Shown piece after piece: positions 1-8,686 of a DNA stretch of 64,000 nt (position 1 is its first letter; the number at the start of each line of letters is the position of its first letter). The stretch is from Sinorhizobium kostiense. GTDB taxonomy: Bacteria > Pseudomonadota > Alphaproteobacteria > Rhizobiales > Rhizobiaceae. The position numbers were made by a program, and so were the translations under genes. The notes beneath the pieces were generated by a model. It saw only the letters and a list, made by a program, of their open reading frames with translations. It was not told where the DNA came from and did not search any database. Where the stretch lies: contig NZ_JAGILA010000001.1 in assembly GCF_017874595.1 (NCBI RefSeq), forward strand, positions 186,001 through 250,000. The letters run 5' to 3'.

Positions 1-436
1 CGTGGCCGATCTCGTGGAGGAAAGTCATGTAGGCATAGTTCCCCTTTCGCGGAGCGCTGTAGTAGCCGGACGACGTATTGAACCACGCGTCACCGCCTTC
101 TGCCGCGGTCGTAGGGAAGTAGGCCCAAGCGGTGCTCGGAGCGTCGGAGGAGGCAAGGCGGAGATCGGCGTGGCTCGTCGCGCTCTCGGTGATCTCGGTG
201 AAGGTCACATTGGCGACCGAGGAGAATTGATCGAAGGCAGCGCGAGCAGCGATCTTCTGTGCAGCGTTGAACGCGGCAAAGCCCTTCAGGGGCTCGCTGT
301 AGCCGTAGTCATGGCCGTAGAATGAAGCGCTCGTCGGGAAGCTGAAGGTGAAGTTCTTGACCGCCCATTTCCAGTCGCCGAGGATTCCGTCGATATAGGG
401 GTTACCGGTCAGCGCATATGTCGTCGTTGCAGGCAT
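1..436 (-). CDS. Serralysin-like M10 metalloprotease, N-terminal part only
   Basis: The minus strand from the ATG at 436 reads open to the left edge for 145 codons. The protein starts MPATTTYALTGNPYIDG and ends in the motif FLHEIGH, the first half of the zinc-binding HExxHxxGxxH signature of serralysin-type (M10) secreted proteases; the third histidine, the Met-turn and any RTX calcium-binding repeats would lie outside the window. The segments FTFSFPTSASFY and VTFTEITESATSHADLR are typical of the propeptide-less catalytic domain, where a Tyr/Phe-rich start leads to a substrate-cleft strand. There is no cleavable signal peptide, as expected for type I secretion. A GGAAG ribosome binding site sits 4 bases before the start. 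It is the only protease near the capsule region. The family call is confident from the motif and spacing; function (environmental proteolysis) is inferred. Confidence 0.8.
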   Translation of the reverse strand, partial: MPATTTYALTGNPYIDGILGDWKWAVKNFTFSFPTSASFYGHDYGYSEPLKGFAAFNAAQKIAARAAFDQFSSVANVTFTEITESATSHADLRLASSDAPSTAWAYFPTTAAEGGDAWFNTSSGYYSAPRKGNYAYMTFLHEIGH

Positions 437-832
437 CGTTCTTCCAGATCATCGTGATTGTAGTCAGGCCAGCCCACCGCCACGACCGTGCCCGGGGCTG
501 GAAACGCCGGCGTAATGTCTGATCGATCGCTGAAATTCTCAATTCGGCCTGATGGTTTGGTCGGCCAGTTCGAGTGGACTAGTCCAGTGCGCGAGCATCA
601 TCGGCGGGCTCGATGATAGACACAGGTCTCCTTTCGCACCTGGGACGAAGCCGCTCGCGTGGCACGGGGAGCCCGTGGTGAGGGTCCAGCAATGAGGCGA
701 GCATCGTGACACGATCGAGCATGGGAGATCGAGGGTAGACCTCCGAGGTAGCGTCCTGTGGACGACGCTTTAATGCTTGAACTTTTGAAAGCAGTGAAGT
801 TACGTCGTTGATGCGGCAGCCGGGGAAACAGG
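437..832. other. Intergenic region, no gene recognised
   Basis: About 400 bases separate the divergent protease and KpsC-like genes. Two overlapping minus-strand open frames (579-878 and 598-933) run through it, but their translations are Arg/Pro-rich, resemble no family I know, lack convincing ribosome binding sites and overlap each other. The region must hold the promoters of both divergent genes, but I cannot point to clear -35/-10 pairs. Confidence 0.4.
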
Positions 833-1981
833 GTGCCGTTACTGGCATGCGGAGGTCCGGCGCCGTCTTGGGGAGCAAATCGAGTTGAATGGATTCTGTG
901 CGTCAATTTGCAGAGCCAAGTGCCTGGAAGCAATGGATATCGCGTGACTTTTCCGGAATTCGCAAATCACATCGGCGGCAAGAGCTGGTCACCTCGGATT
1001 GGCACGCCCTTGGGCGCCACAACGTGGGTTCGCAAGGGCATACCTTGGCTTAAGTACTACTTTGACTTGCCGGAGATATCATCTGCCTTCTCCAGCGAAA
1101 TCGGTGGCACGATTGCATGGGGAGGCCGCCTGGGCTCGAAGCTGACGAAAGCAATAGCTGCTGCCCGGGGCTTGCCTCATTGGCACCTAGAGGACGGATT
1201 CTTACGTTCACTGGGGTTAGGGAAGACAGGTACCTTGCCGCTTTCCATTGTCGCAGATGATCTTGGATTATCGGTCAATGCTGCTCGGGCATCGCGGTTG
1301 GAGCGACTGATTGCAGAGGCTGGCGCAGCAGACGTCGAAAGTGGTGCGCTCATTCGGGATGCAGTCGTTCAGAATAGACTGTCGAAGTACAACCATCTTC
1401 CACACAATCCGCCGTCTCTAGAAAGAACCTTCAAGCGTCGTCTGCTTCTCATTGATCAGGTTGTCGGCGACGTGTCGGTAGGTCGCGCGCTCGGCTCGGC
1501 GGCCTCTTTCGAGCGGATGCTCGATGACGCGCTTTCGAGTGGTGCTCAGTGCGTCGTCCGTACGCATCCGGACGTATTGGCGGGCTATCGCAAGGGGTAT
1601 ATGACCGAGGCCGCGGCTATAAGAACCGGCGTCATTCTATCCGCCGAGCCGGTGTCTGTTGCCTCCATGCTAGACGTCGTTGACGAAGTTTGGACCGTAT
1701 CCAGCCAGTTTGGTTTTGACGCCTTGCTCCGAGGCATTCCTGTGCGCTGCTACGCTGCACCGTTCTATGCGGGTTGGGGACTGACTGACGATCGTATGGG
1801 CCGAAGGGGGAAGGCTGCGATCGCGCAACGTCGTCAGGTGGTGCGCCGAGTGGATCATCTCGCAGCCGCAGCGTTTTCACTGTATCCAATGTATCGCAAT
1901 CCTTCCAATTGGAAGCCAATAGATGTTTTTGATGCCATTGATCTAATTCTCGCTGGGCAAAGATGCCCGTCGCAGGGGTAG
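833..1981 (+). CDS. KpsC-like capsule polysaccharide beta-Kdo transferase (single domain)
   Basis: This protein belongs to the Capsule_synth family (KpsC/LpsZ/RkpZ type), which adds beta-Kdo linkers to the lipid anchor of capsular polysaccharides at the inner face of the cytoplasmic membrane. Diagnostic segments are HLEDGFLRSLGLG and SIVADDLGLSVNAARASRLE in the first half, VVRTHPDVLAGYRKG in the middle, and VSSQFGFDALLRGIPVRCY, APFYAGWGLTDDR and YPMYRNP near the C-terminus. E. coli KpsC carries two such Kdo-transferase units in about 675 residues; here there is one unit in at most 382 residues, like the short rhizobial LpsZ/RkpZ. The start at 833 is GTG and weakly supported: the first in-frame ATG is far inside the domain and conserved sequence begins only around residue 58, so the true start may be a GTG or TTG further in. 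It is separated from kpsMTE by 12 kb of genes of the opposite strand. Confidence 0.75.
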   Translation: MPLLACGGPAPSWGANRVEWILCVNLQSQVPGSNGYRVTFPEFANHIGGKSWSPRIGTPLGATTWVRKGIPWLKYYFDLPEISSAFSSEIGGTIAWGGRLGSKLTKAIAAARGLPHWHLEDGFLRSLGLGKTGTLPLSIVADDLGLSVNAARASRLERLIAEAGAADVESGALIRDAVVQNRLSKYNHLPHNPPSLERTFKRRLLLIDQVVGDVSVGRALGSAASFERMLDDALSSGAQCVVRTHPDVLAGYRKGYMTEAAAIRTGVILSAEPVSVASMLDVVDEVWTVSSQFGFDALLRGIPVRCYAAPFYAGWGLTDDRMGRRGKAAIAQRRQVVRRVDHLAAAAFSLYPMYRNPSNWKPIDVFDAIDLILAGQRCPSQG

Positions 1982-2134
1982 GCCCGAGCGAGCGGCGGAA
2001 CGTACCATTGCCCCATCACCCCTCAGGTCAGTGTCCTGCCGACTGCGGCAGCGACGACCTTCTCGCCGATGCTTCATGCGACTGGGCCGTGGAGACGGAG
2101 CGCCGGCCAACACGATGCAGGATCAAAACCCGGA

Positions 2135-2761
2135 TCAAACGCTATAGCTTTCGGTGATGACGGCCCAATCGCAACCAGCGGACTTGCCTTTCGAGAGGCG
2201 CTCAATCTCGGCGTTCGGAAACAATCCTCTAAGTTTGGCCTCATCGAACCGCTGCTTGTGGTAGGCTGGAATCGGTTCCGGCTCTTCAAACGGTACACTC
2301 ATGATGAGTTTATGCTTTGTGACTCGCCGCAGCTCTGCAACGGCCTTATCGAAGGCGTCCGGAGTGAGGTGTTCAAGGACCTCCATGCAGAAGACGGTAT
2401 CGAAGGCGCTATCTTCGAAAGACATGGCGGTCACGTCCATGATCCGCAAATCGACCTCCGTTAGCGGGACGAATTTGGTGTACGGAGCTTTATCGATCGC
2501 CGTGACACGCTCAAAGCGATCGGACAGCGTAAGATAATTGAGCAATGCGCCAGGGCCTGCGCCAATGTCGAGGACGGATCTCGTATAGGTCGGTATGCGA
2601 GATACGGCAAACTCAAGCCTTCGCCAATCGGCATTCGAGTAAAGTCCCTTTCCTGTCGAACGGCCGAATTTCTCTTCGTAAGCCCTTTGAAACTGAGCAC
2701 GGATATCGGCCATCAACGGATCTGACATAGTCGGAAGGTTCACGGTGGGTAACGAAGTCAT
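2135..2761 (-). CDS. Class I SAM-dependent methyltransferase
   Basis: A 208-residue methyltransferase of the Methyltransf_11/UbiE-like fold. Motif I (SAM binding) is VLDIGAGPGALLNYLTL near residue 65, the acidic end of strand 2 is AIDKAP, and motif IV/post-IV is FDTVFCMEVLEHLTPDAFDKA followed by RRVTKHKLIMSVPFEEP. The acceptor cannot be read from sequence; in a capsule cluster an O-methylation of a sugar is the natural inference. It is the last gene of the leftward series that begins with wecB, about 240 bases after the next methyltransferase. The ATG at 2761 is used, with ATG at 2728 (MSDPLMADI) as an alternative; neither has a strong ribosome binding site. Confidence 0.75.
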   Translation of the reverse strand: MTSLPTVNLPTMSDPLMADIRAQFQRAYEEKFGRSTGKGLYSNADWRRLEFAVSRIPTYTRSVLDIGAGPGALLNYLTLSDRFERVTAIDKAPYTKFVPLTEVDLRIMDVTAMSFEDSAFDTVFCMEVLEHLTPDAFDKAVAELRRVTKHKLIMSVPFEEPEPIPAYHKQRFDEAKLRGLFPNAEIERLSKGKSAGCDWAVITESYSV

Positions 2762-2998
2762 ACGGCTCTCTCGTGTTTATGGCTCTTGGCCTGGTAGCGA
2801 CTACCGGCAGTGTCTGGTTGAGGGATGGAAGAAAATTGTTCAAGCCTTGTTCAGGTAGAGATTTCAGCGATCACAGATCATCCGATTCCTATTATCGCCC
2901 AGTTCTCTCTTTGCAAGAACGTTGAGGCCTGCAATCCGCAAGGCAAGTTCAAGATTGGCGATCTCAACCAAATCGGCACTCTCCTCCCACTTACGAGC

Positions 2999-4039
2999 CT
3001 ACTTCTTGACTAAGACGACCGTGATTGCATTAACCGCCAGTTCGTCATGGCCGATTTCCTCGAGGAGGTGAGGGAATGATTTCAGCACCCAGAAACCTCG
3101 TCCGTCCACCTGCTCACGGTAGCGCGCAAGGGTGAAATCTTGCTCTGAAAAAAAGGTCTCCCGATAGAACCCCAATGGGCGTCTGTTCACCGTATAGTAA
3201 GCGTCTTCCCGTCCCGCCATCTGCGCGACCACTCCTTCGGGAAAGAGGTGATGCATAAACGGGAGATCAACAATCCGCGTCAGGTGCGGACCACTCGCGG
3301 CATTGAAAGTTGGACCAAAAACAGTAAAAAACACGCCGCCTGGTCGAAGAACTCTCACTATTTCCGACAGGGCGTTCGAGGGATTCGGGATATGCTCGAA
3401 CACATTGAAGCTAATCGCAAGATCAACTGAGTTGTCGTCGAGCGGGATCGATTCCGCCGACGCCTTGAGCAACCTGGAATCCGCGTTCAGACTTTCCGCC
3501 GCCGGGAAATGCGTGTCATCGATATCTAGACCAATATACTGAGTCACTCCGTAATCGGCGAGATGGTGGGCGTTTTCGGCTCTAGCGCAGCCCACGTCCA
3601 GCACCGTTTTGGTCTCGATACGCGCATGCCGTTCCGTGGCTCGATATGCTTTTGCCAGCCTTTGTCGCGACCTCATATCCATAGCGTCGGGCGTATAAGA
3701 AAGTCCGCTTCTCTTTGGGAGCAAAGAGGCAATGCGACTCAATGCACCAAAATCCCGACGGCCTCTCAAAACTTCAATGACTCTCTCTTGATGTGCCTGC
3801 AGCCTACTCTGTTCAAGAAGCTGCTCAACTAGGGGAGCCATTCCCTTGGATCTTGGGTCAACTTGCAGAGGTTTCTCAAACATCCAACACCATGGACTTA
3901 CAGAAAAAGCAACCTTCGTGGTCGCGGTTCGCGGCAACAACCACCGTTGCGTCGATAGCACCCCGACCGCGCAAATACCACACCCAAATCCTATTGCAAC
4001 GTAGACAACTTCTAGGGTTCGCCAGCGCGACGAATTCAC
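2999..4039 (-). CDS. SAM-dependent methyltransferase
   Basis: The C-terminal three quarters are a class I methyltransferase: motif I VLDVGCARAENAHHLADYG, strand-2 acidic residue in YIGLDIDD, then AESIPLDDNSVDLAISFNVF and EIVRVLRPGGVFFTVFGP. The first 66 or so residues (a hydrophobic stretch VVYVAIGFGCGICAVGVL and a Cys/Trp-rich segment) have no counterpart in the family and are probably not translated; more likely starts are ATG 3883 (MFEKPLQV) or ATG 3841 (MAPLVEQLLEQ), giving about 294 or 280 residues. The substrate is unknown; its place between two other methyltransferases and the glycosyltransferases suggests decoration of the capsular polysaccharide. Confidence 0.7.
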   Translation of the reverse strand: MNSSRWRTLEVVYVAIGFGCGICAVGVLSTQRWLLPRTATTKVAFSVSPWCWMFEKPLQVDPRSKGMAPLVEQLLEQSRLQAHQERVIEVLRGRRDFGALSRIASLLPKRSGLSYTPDAMDMRSRQRLAKAYRATERHARIETKTVLDVGCARAENAHHLADYGVTQYIGLDIDDTHFPAAESLNADSRLLKASAESIPLDDNSVDLAISFNVFEHIPNPSNALSEIVRVLRPGGVFFTVFGPTFNAASGPHLTRIVDLPFMHHLFPEGVVAQMAGREDAYYTVNRRPLGFYRETFFSEQDFTLARYREQVDGRGFWVLKSFPHLLEEIGHDELAVNAITVVLVKK

Positions 4040-4167
4040 GATTGTCAGCTGTTTTGGTCAACGGAGCGATGTTCGTGGCCCACTGCAAAACTTGTCTTTC
4101 TGCAATGGTATTGAAAAAGAAGCACGCCGGTAAGCTATGATCTCTGCGCACTTTCCGATGAGTTGCG

Positions 4168-4812
4168 CTATCGGGTCAAAGTGTACAGCCTATAAAAGCG
4201 GCCAAGATTGGATTGCAATGGGTAAGGTTCGTCCTCGAGGGACCATTCAGGCAAGTAAGTTCTGGCAATTCGAAAGTAATCCCATGAGTAGGAAAAGGGT
4301 GTTGTGTCAATCATTTCGCCGGTAGCCAAGTTGAAATTTCGATCAACCTTTCCTTCTTCCCCCAACCAAGGTTCAAGAAGCAGCAACTTGTGGCGCGTGA
4401 TACGCGCGAGGGCCGATAACACCTCCCCTGGCGTCGCCACATGATCGATGACGGACACTGTGAAAGTGATGTCGAAAGTCAGGTCGGGGAAGATGTTTAA
4501 TATACCTTCGTCCCCGGCCGCCAGGCGAAGCCCTTCTCGCCTCCCGTAGTCAACAGCAGAAGAATTGACATCGATTCCCGCAGAAAAAACACTGGAATTC
4601 TGCTTGCGCAGCGCTGCCAAATTTTTGCCAGCATTACAACCAAACTCGAAAACGCTGGACGGCGAAAACGAAAGAATGCGTTCAGCCATAAATGCTGACC
4701 ACGGCTTGGGTTTGGCGTAACTCTTGAAGTTGTCGAGCGTCCCCCAATATTCGCGTGCGGCAGCCTGTTCGGTCTGCGGATCGTTCACATCGCTGATCTC
4801 GAAATCCGGCAC
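4168..4812 (-). CDS. SAM-dependent methyltransferase
   Basis: A methyltransferase of the Methyltransf_11 type, about 214 residues. The SAM-binding loop reads VFEFGCNAGKNLAALRK, followed by SAGIDVNSSAVDYGR, an acidic DEGILNIFPDLTFD strand and VSVIDHVATPGEVLSALARI. The C-terminal GEMIDTTPFSYSWDYFRI is unlike generic sugar methyltransferases and was not assigned. I chose the GTG at 4812 because GAGAGAGGGA lies 8 bases upstream of it; an in-frame TTG at 4842 would add ten residues. It lies 250 bases downstream of the giant fusion gene on the same strand and is probably part of the same polysaccharide-modification set. Confidence 0.7.
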   Translation of the reverse strand: MPDFEISDVNDPQTEQAAAREYWGTLDNFKSYAKPKPWSAFMAERILSFSPSSVFEFGCNAGKNLAALRKQNSSVFSAGIDVNSSAVDYGRREGLRLAAGDEGILNIFPDLTFDITFTVSVIDHVATPGEVLSALARITRHKLLLLEPWLGEEGKVDRNFNLATGEMIDTTPFSYSWDYFRIARTYLPEWSLEDEPYPLQSNLGRFYRLYTLTR

Positions 4813-5065
4813 AGTGATTTCCCTCTCTCTGGTCGAGTGCAACTGTCTAAACCATACATGATTAAAGCTTTAGTCCGCTCCGAACATCTGCCGGTGCTCT
4901 CTATTCCGACGCATCTGAAGGAAAAACGATCACCACTACTGGACGTGCTGGCCGGCGAAGCTCCGAAAGTCAAACTTCACTCCTCTCGCAGCTTAAGGTG
5001 CGAAGAGCTACTCATATCACTCACCAACGTCCGGCTGCAGCTCAGCCGCGGGTGTTGTCACTGGA

Positions 5066-8000
5066 TTAAACAAAAACCTCATTTGTTATCAGACCTCTAC
5101 CGACTGCCTTCGCCTTCGACACAAATTCGTGATCTCCAATCTTCCAAGTATGCTTCGAGAGGTCTGCATGCCTGACGTGAATGAAGTTGAATGGGTCCGT
5201 GGAGAAAATCAGAGCTCCTTGTTCAGCGAGAGTCTTGAGGAACAACGTGTCTGTCCCTTGCGGGACGCGAGTGAAAGTTGCACCTTCCGTTTTGCGGCGA
5301 TCCCAGACGAGCGTGCCGCCATGGACCCGATTCGTGAACTGATAAGACTTACCTGGGAAACGGTGGACCGTCTTGTCCATGCTCTCCACGTAAGCAAAGA
5401 ACGCCTGCTTACCAACCAATGCCGCGGCGGGAGCATAATCGAACGCGAGCATGGCGTCGGTTAGATAGTTAGGCCCATAGTGGTCGTCGTCATCGAACTT
5501 TGCAAAAACGTCGCCTTCTGCTCTCGTCATGGCCAAGTTCAAGCCGTCCGCGAGGACTTGGTCGCGGCCAATCTCCAGGATGATGAGCTTGCTTTCGCCT
5601 GCAAATGCTTCCGCAATAGCATCATCATTGTATTCGTCCGAATGTTTGACGAATATGATTTCGCGATCGGAATATGTTTGGTGGCGAGCCTGTTCTGCAG
5701 CGTGTTTGAGGAAGTTTGGTCGCTTGGAGCACATGATGATGGACGCCTTACGACGGCTCGTCGTGATGAGGGGCGTACCTAATATACCTCCTATCTGCTC
5801 CAGTCTGTGGCGGTACGTATGCTGTGAATGCACTAGGCGGACCCCTCGCACGGCAAGCCGATCGCGATAGAAAGGCGCGTTGAACAAGCGATCAACCGCC
5901 GCCTCCACCTCTTTTGAGGTGCGAGGCATCAGGACAATGTCCCCAAAAGTCTTTTCAATGGCCTCGGAGTGCGAACTTATTACCGGTGCACCGCAGGCGA
6001 GAATCTCAAACACCCGCCGCGCCAGCATCGTCTCGGAGCCTTCTACCGAGTTCACATTCACAAACGTGTGATACCGTTTGTAAACCTGCTCAACCAAATG
6101 AGTGTATTCCAGAGACCCCTTAAGCGATGTCTTGAACTTGTCGGGGAATATCAGGTCGGGATTTTTTTTCTCGTCCAGATAGCGATCATAGATGTCAAGG
6201 AGCCCTCTTTCCATAATTGGAGACAAGAGGAGATCAAGCCACTCTGCCCGGCGTGGATACTTGATCCCACGCCAACTGCCTGTGAAGGCAACCCGATTTA
6301 CTTTTTCGGCATCCCTAATGGGATTGTGAAGCGCCGGCTGCGCGGCGAATGGGAGGACAAAGGCGTTATCCTTGCCTGTCAGTTCCCGGTATGCGTTCAC
6401 ACACCCGCTATCAGTTGTGAAAACAAAGTCGAACTTCTTTGCTGTCTCGCGAAACACATCGAAGTTGACCGGATCTTCCTTGTTCCAAAAAAGTGACGGA
6501 ATTCCGATAGAGTGGCAGTAATTCAAGATCTCGCCAATCTCCCTCCCCCACTTCTCGGGTTTGGTCATGGCATACTTCCACTCGTTATTGTTTCCGCGCC
6601 ATGCAGACTCGGCAAAAAATGCTTTCGGCGGCCGCCGCTTCAATTGTGCCGACCAGCTGGCCTTCGTCACCGGGAGGAGGTCCACGTCGGGCGCAAAGCA
6701 CTCGTGCGTGAATTCGTCGAATATAGAGGCTATTCTCGGCCGATCAGGCGCATCTTGCCCTAGCTTGCCAGTACCCTCAATAACGCCAATCGGATTGACC
6801 GTAACGTGGATAGGAATTTGCTCCGCGAACCGAGAGAATCCGACGAGCATAACGGACGCTCTTGGAGGCGCTAACAGGAAGTATTCGAAGGGAATATCCA
6901 AGCCGGTTGCGAGGTAAGATACCGCCTGTGCTTTTCCGTCGGTTAGAATGAATTTTCGATCCCTAAACGGAATGGCTTTTCCCTGATCGTCCTCAAAGCA
7001 TACAGTTAGCAGCGCACCTTTGATATTCTCTTTCCGGAAGCTAGTTATCGTTCCGCTCAATCCATATTCATGCCCCGGCGTCACCTCAAGCCTGATCCAT
7101 TTGGGATCCTTCTTGAGAAAAATATCGAAGTTCTCATTGAACGGGGGCTTAATAAAATTAGCATCGTGAGCGGTAAATTTTTCCTCACTCCACTTCACCA
7201 AACGATAAATTGTGTAAGGGAGCTTGATAATCCGAGCAATGCTCTTTCTGGAAGAAATTAACTCTCTGCCGATTAAATGCGGAAGACCTTGCTTAAGTTT
7301 ATCAATATCGCGAGACAGGCCCTCATATCTTGAGTGGAGTTTTTGATATCTTCTGAGGACCTCCAAAGCTGGCAAATTGTAACGCTCTTCAGCTTCCTTC
7401 TCGACTGTAGCAAGCTGAGACTGAGCGTCTGCCAACCGAGCCTCCAGCTCTTCAATTCGATTGGTCTTCCCTAGTATGATTTTCTCTAGAGACACCACTT
7501 CGTCGTTTAGCTTAGCAGTCTTGCTATCAATGATTGAGTACAGTCTTTTCTGCGCATTAAGCGCGCCCCGCTCGGTGACACGGAGAAGTTCTCGTAAGCT
7601 TGGACTTCCAACTGTCTGCCCCTCCGGCAGCTTCGTACCGACGGCCCGTATGTAGTTCGCTTGAACGTCTACGCTTTGAAAACTTAGTGAATGCTCTCGC
7701 AGCCGTGCGAACCACGCGGGAAATAGCTGGGATTTATGATCTGGATAAGGCTGGAATCCAAAAGGGGTCGTGACAATCAGGCGCCCGTTGACTTCGAGAT
7801 GACGTACGGCAACTTCAATGAATGCAGCAGGGTCGATCTGGTGCTCCAGGACTTCGCCGAGGATCACATTATCGAACCGGACATCACTCTTGAAATCTTC
7901 TATCGCGCAAAGAGCGAAGTCGAGCCGAGCCTGCACATCGGCGCTCTCCTTCGCTTTATCTTCTAGAGCATACTCGATCGCGTTCTCTGAAACGTCTATC

Positions 8001-8230
8001 CCGGTGACGGTGAAGCCACGCCGTGCAAGCAGCACACTGGCAATTCCTTGGCTGCAACCCACATCGAGAACGGAATTCCCCTGCACTTGATCGCAAATCC
8101 AATCTATGCGTCTTTGCGCTATAAGCGTTAATCTCCTAGACCAGAGGCCCCCTTTGTACACATCAGAAATGCGGTCATCGCAGTCGCTCGCCGCAAGTTC
8201 ATCGCCGTGCTGAAGCTCTTTGTCACTCAT
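5066..8230 (-). CDS. Fusion of methyltransferase, coiled coil, CgeB-type glycosyltransferase and GT2-like domain
   Basis: A 1054-residue protein joining at least three enzymes. Residues about 25-190 are a class I methyltransferase (SVLDVGCSQGIASVLLARRG, then LGEVLEHQIDPAAFIE). About 240-320 are charged heptads (SLEKIILGKTNRIEELEARL onward), a coiled coil. About 510-855 are a CgeB/Glyco_trans_1_2 glycosyltransferase (FFAESAWRGNNNEWKYA, FWNKEDPVNFDVF, VNVNSVEGSETMLARRVFEI, CGAPVISS). The last 190 residues are a GT-A fold unit (ASIIMCSKRPNFLKHAAEQA, FAKFDDDDHYGPNYL with a DDDD metal site). ATG 8230 is chosen over ATG 8260 because AGGAAG sits 6 bases before it. The middle domain is a clear paralogue of the gene at 8687-9703. 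It probably builds and caps or methylates a polysaccharide in one polypeptide; substrates are unknown. Confidence 0.8.
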   Translation of the reverse strand: MSDKELQHGDELAASDCDDRISDVYKGGLWSRRLTLIAQRRIDWICDQVQGNSVLDVGCSQGIASVLLARRGFTVTGIDVSENAIEYALEDKAKESADVQARLDFALCAIEDFKSDVRFDNVILGEVLEHQIDPAAFIEVAVRHLEVNGRLIVTTPFGFQPYPDHKSQLFPAWFARLREHSLSFQSVDVQANYIRAVGTKLPEGQTVGSPSLRELLRVTERGALNAQKRLYSIIDSKTAKLNDEVVSLEKIILGKTNRIEELEARLADAQSQLATVEKEAEERYNLPALEVLRRYQKLHSRYEGLSRDIDKLKQGLPHLIGRELISSRKSIARIIKLPYTIYRLVKWSEEKFTAHDANFIKPPFNENFDIFLKKDPKWIRLEVTPGHEYGLSGTITSFRKENIKGALLTVCFEDDQGKAIPFRDRKFILTDGKAQAVSYLATGLDIPFEYFLLAPPRASVMLVGFSRFAEQIPIHVTVNPIGVIEGTGKLGQDAPDRPRIASIFDEFTHECFAPDVDLLPVTKASWSAQLKRRPPKAFFAESAWRGNNNEWKYAMTKPEKWGREIGEILNYCHSIGIPSLFWNKEDPVNFDVFRETAKKFDFVFTTDSGCVNAYRELTGKDNAFVLPFAAQPALHNPIRDAEKVNRVAFTGSWRGIKYPRRAEWLDLLLSPIMERGLLDIYDRYLDEKKNPDLIFPDKFKTSLKGSLEYTHLVEQVYKRYHTFVNVNSVEGSETMLARRVFEILACGAPVISSHSEAIEKTFGDIVLMPRTSKEVEAAVDRLFNAPFYRDRLAVRGVRLVHSQHTYRHRLEQIGGILGTPLITTSRRKASIIMCSKRPNFLKHAAEQARHQTYSDREIIFVKHSDEYNDDAIAEAFAGESKLIILEIGRDQVLADGLNLAMTRAEGDVFAKFDDDDHYGPNYLTDAMLAFDYAPAAALVGKQAFFAYVESMDKTVHRFPGKSYQFTNRVHGGTLVWDRRKTEGATFTRVPQGTDTLFLKTLAEQGALIFSTDPFNFIHVRHADLSKHTWKIGDHEFVSKAKAVGRGLITNEVFV

Positions 8231-8686
8231 TCTAACTTCCTGCCGTAGACCCTTTCGCAACCTTCAACTTTCGCCGAAGCACCCAAGGTTGAAGATCCAA
8301 AAATCGCCTCTAACTTCCGCCATTGAACCAGGCAAAGATTTCAACTCACGTTGGCTCAAACGAGTGTTTCCTTAGCGGACCTACTTCGTCACTGCAACAT
8401 CGCTCGACGGCGAATGCTCAGTGCTCCCCTCGGCTTCTAGACCCTCCGTCCACAGGAATATCGAGTATGCCGCTCAGTTGGCTCTTTGAAGATCACAGCG
8501 AGACCATAACCTCCCGACATATTCGCTGAAGCTTGGAGCGGGAGCGAGCAAATCGATGCACAAGACTTTCTCAGTCAAGTCGTGCACATTCTGCTCCGAC
8601 GTGAACATCGCACATTGCGCGCCGAAGCGTTCGTGATCAGGGTTCGAGGCAGCGCCTACTGAGCTAAGTAGAACGATGCTTAAGTC
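8231..8686. other. Intergenic region with a degenerate coding-like frame
   Basis: The region between two leftward genes has no intact gene. On the minus strand the frame that follows the stop of the CgeB-type gene stays open to a stop at 8474-8476 and reads protein-like (LSIVLLSSVGAASNPDHERF, later DLTEKVLCIDLLAPAPSF), but it contains no ATG before 8608 and no family was recognised. It may be the worn 5' part of a former gene or a 44-residue peptide from ATG 8608. Confidence 0.3.
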
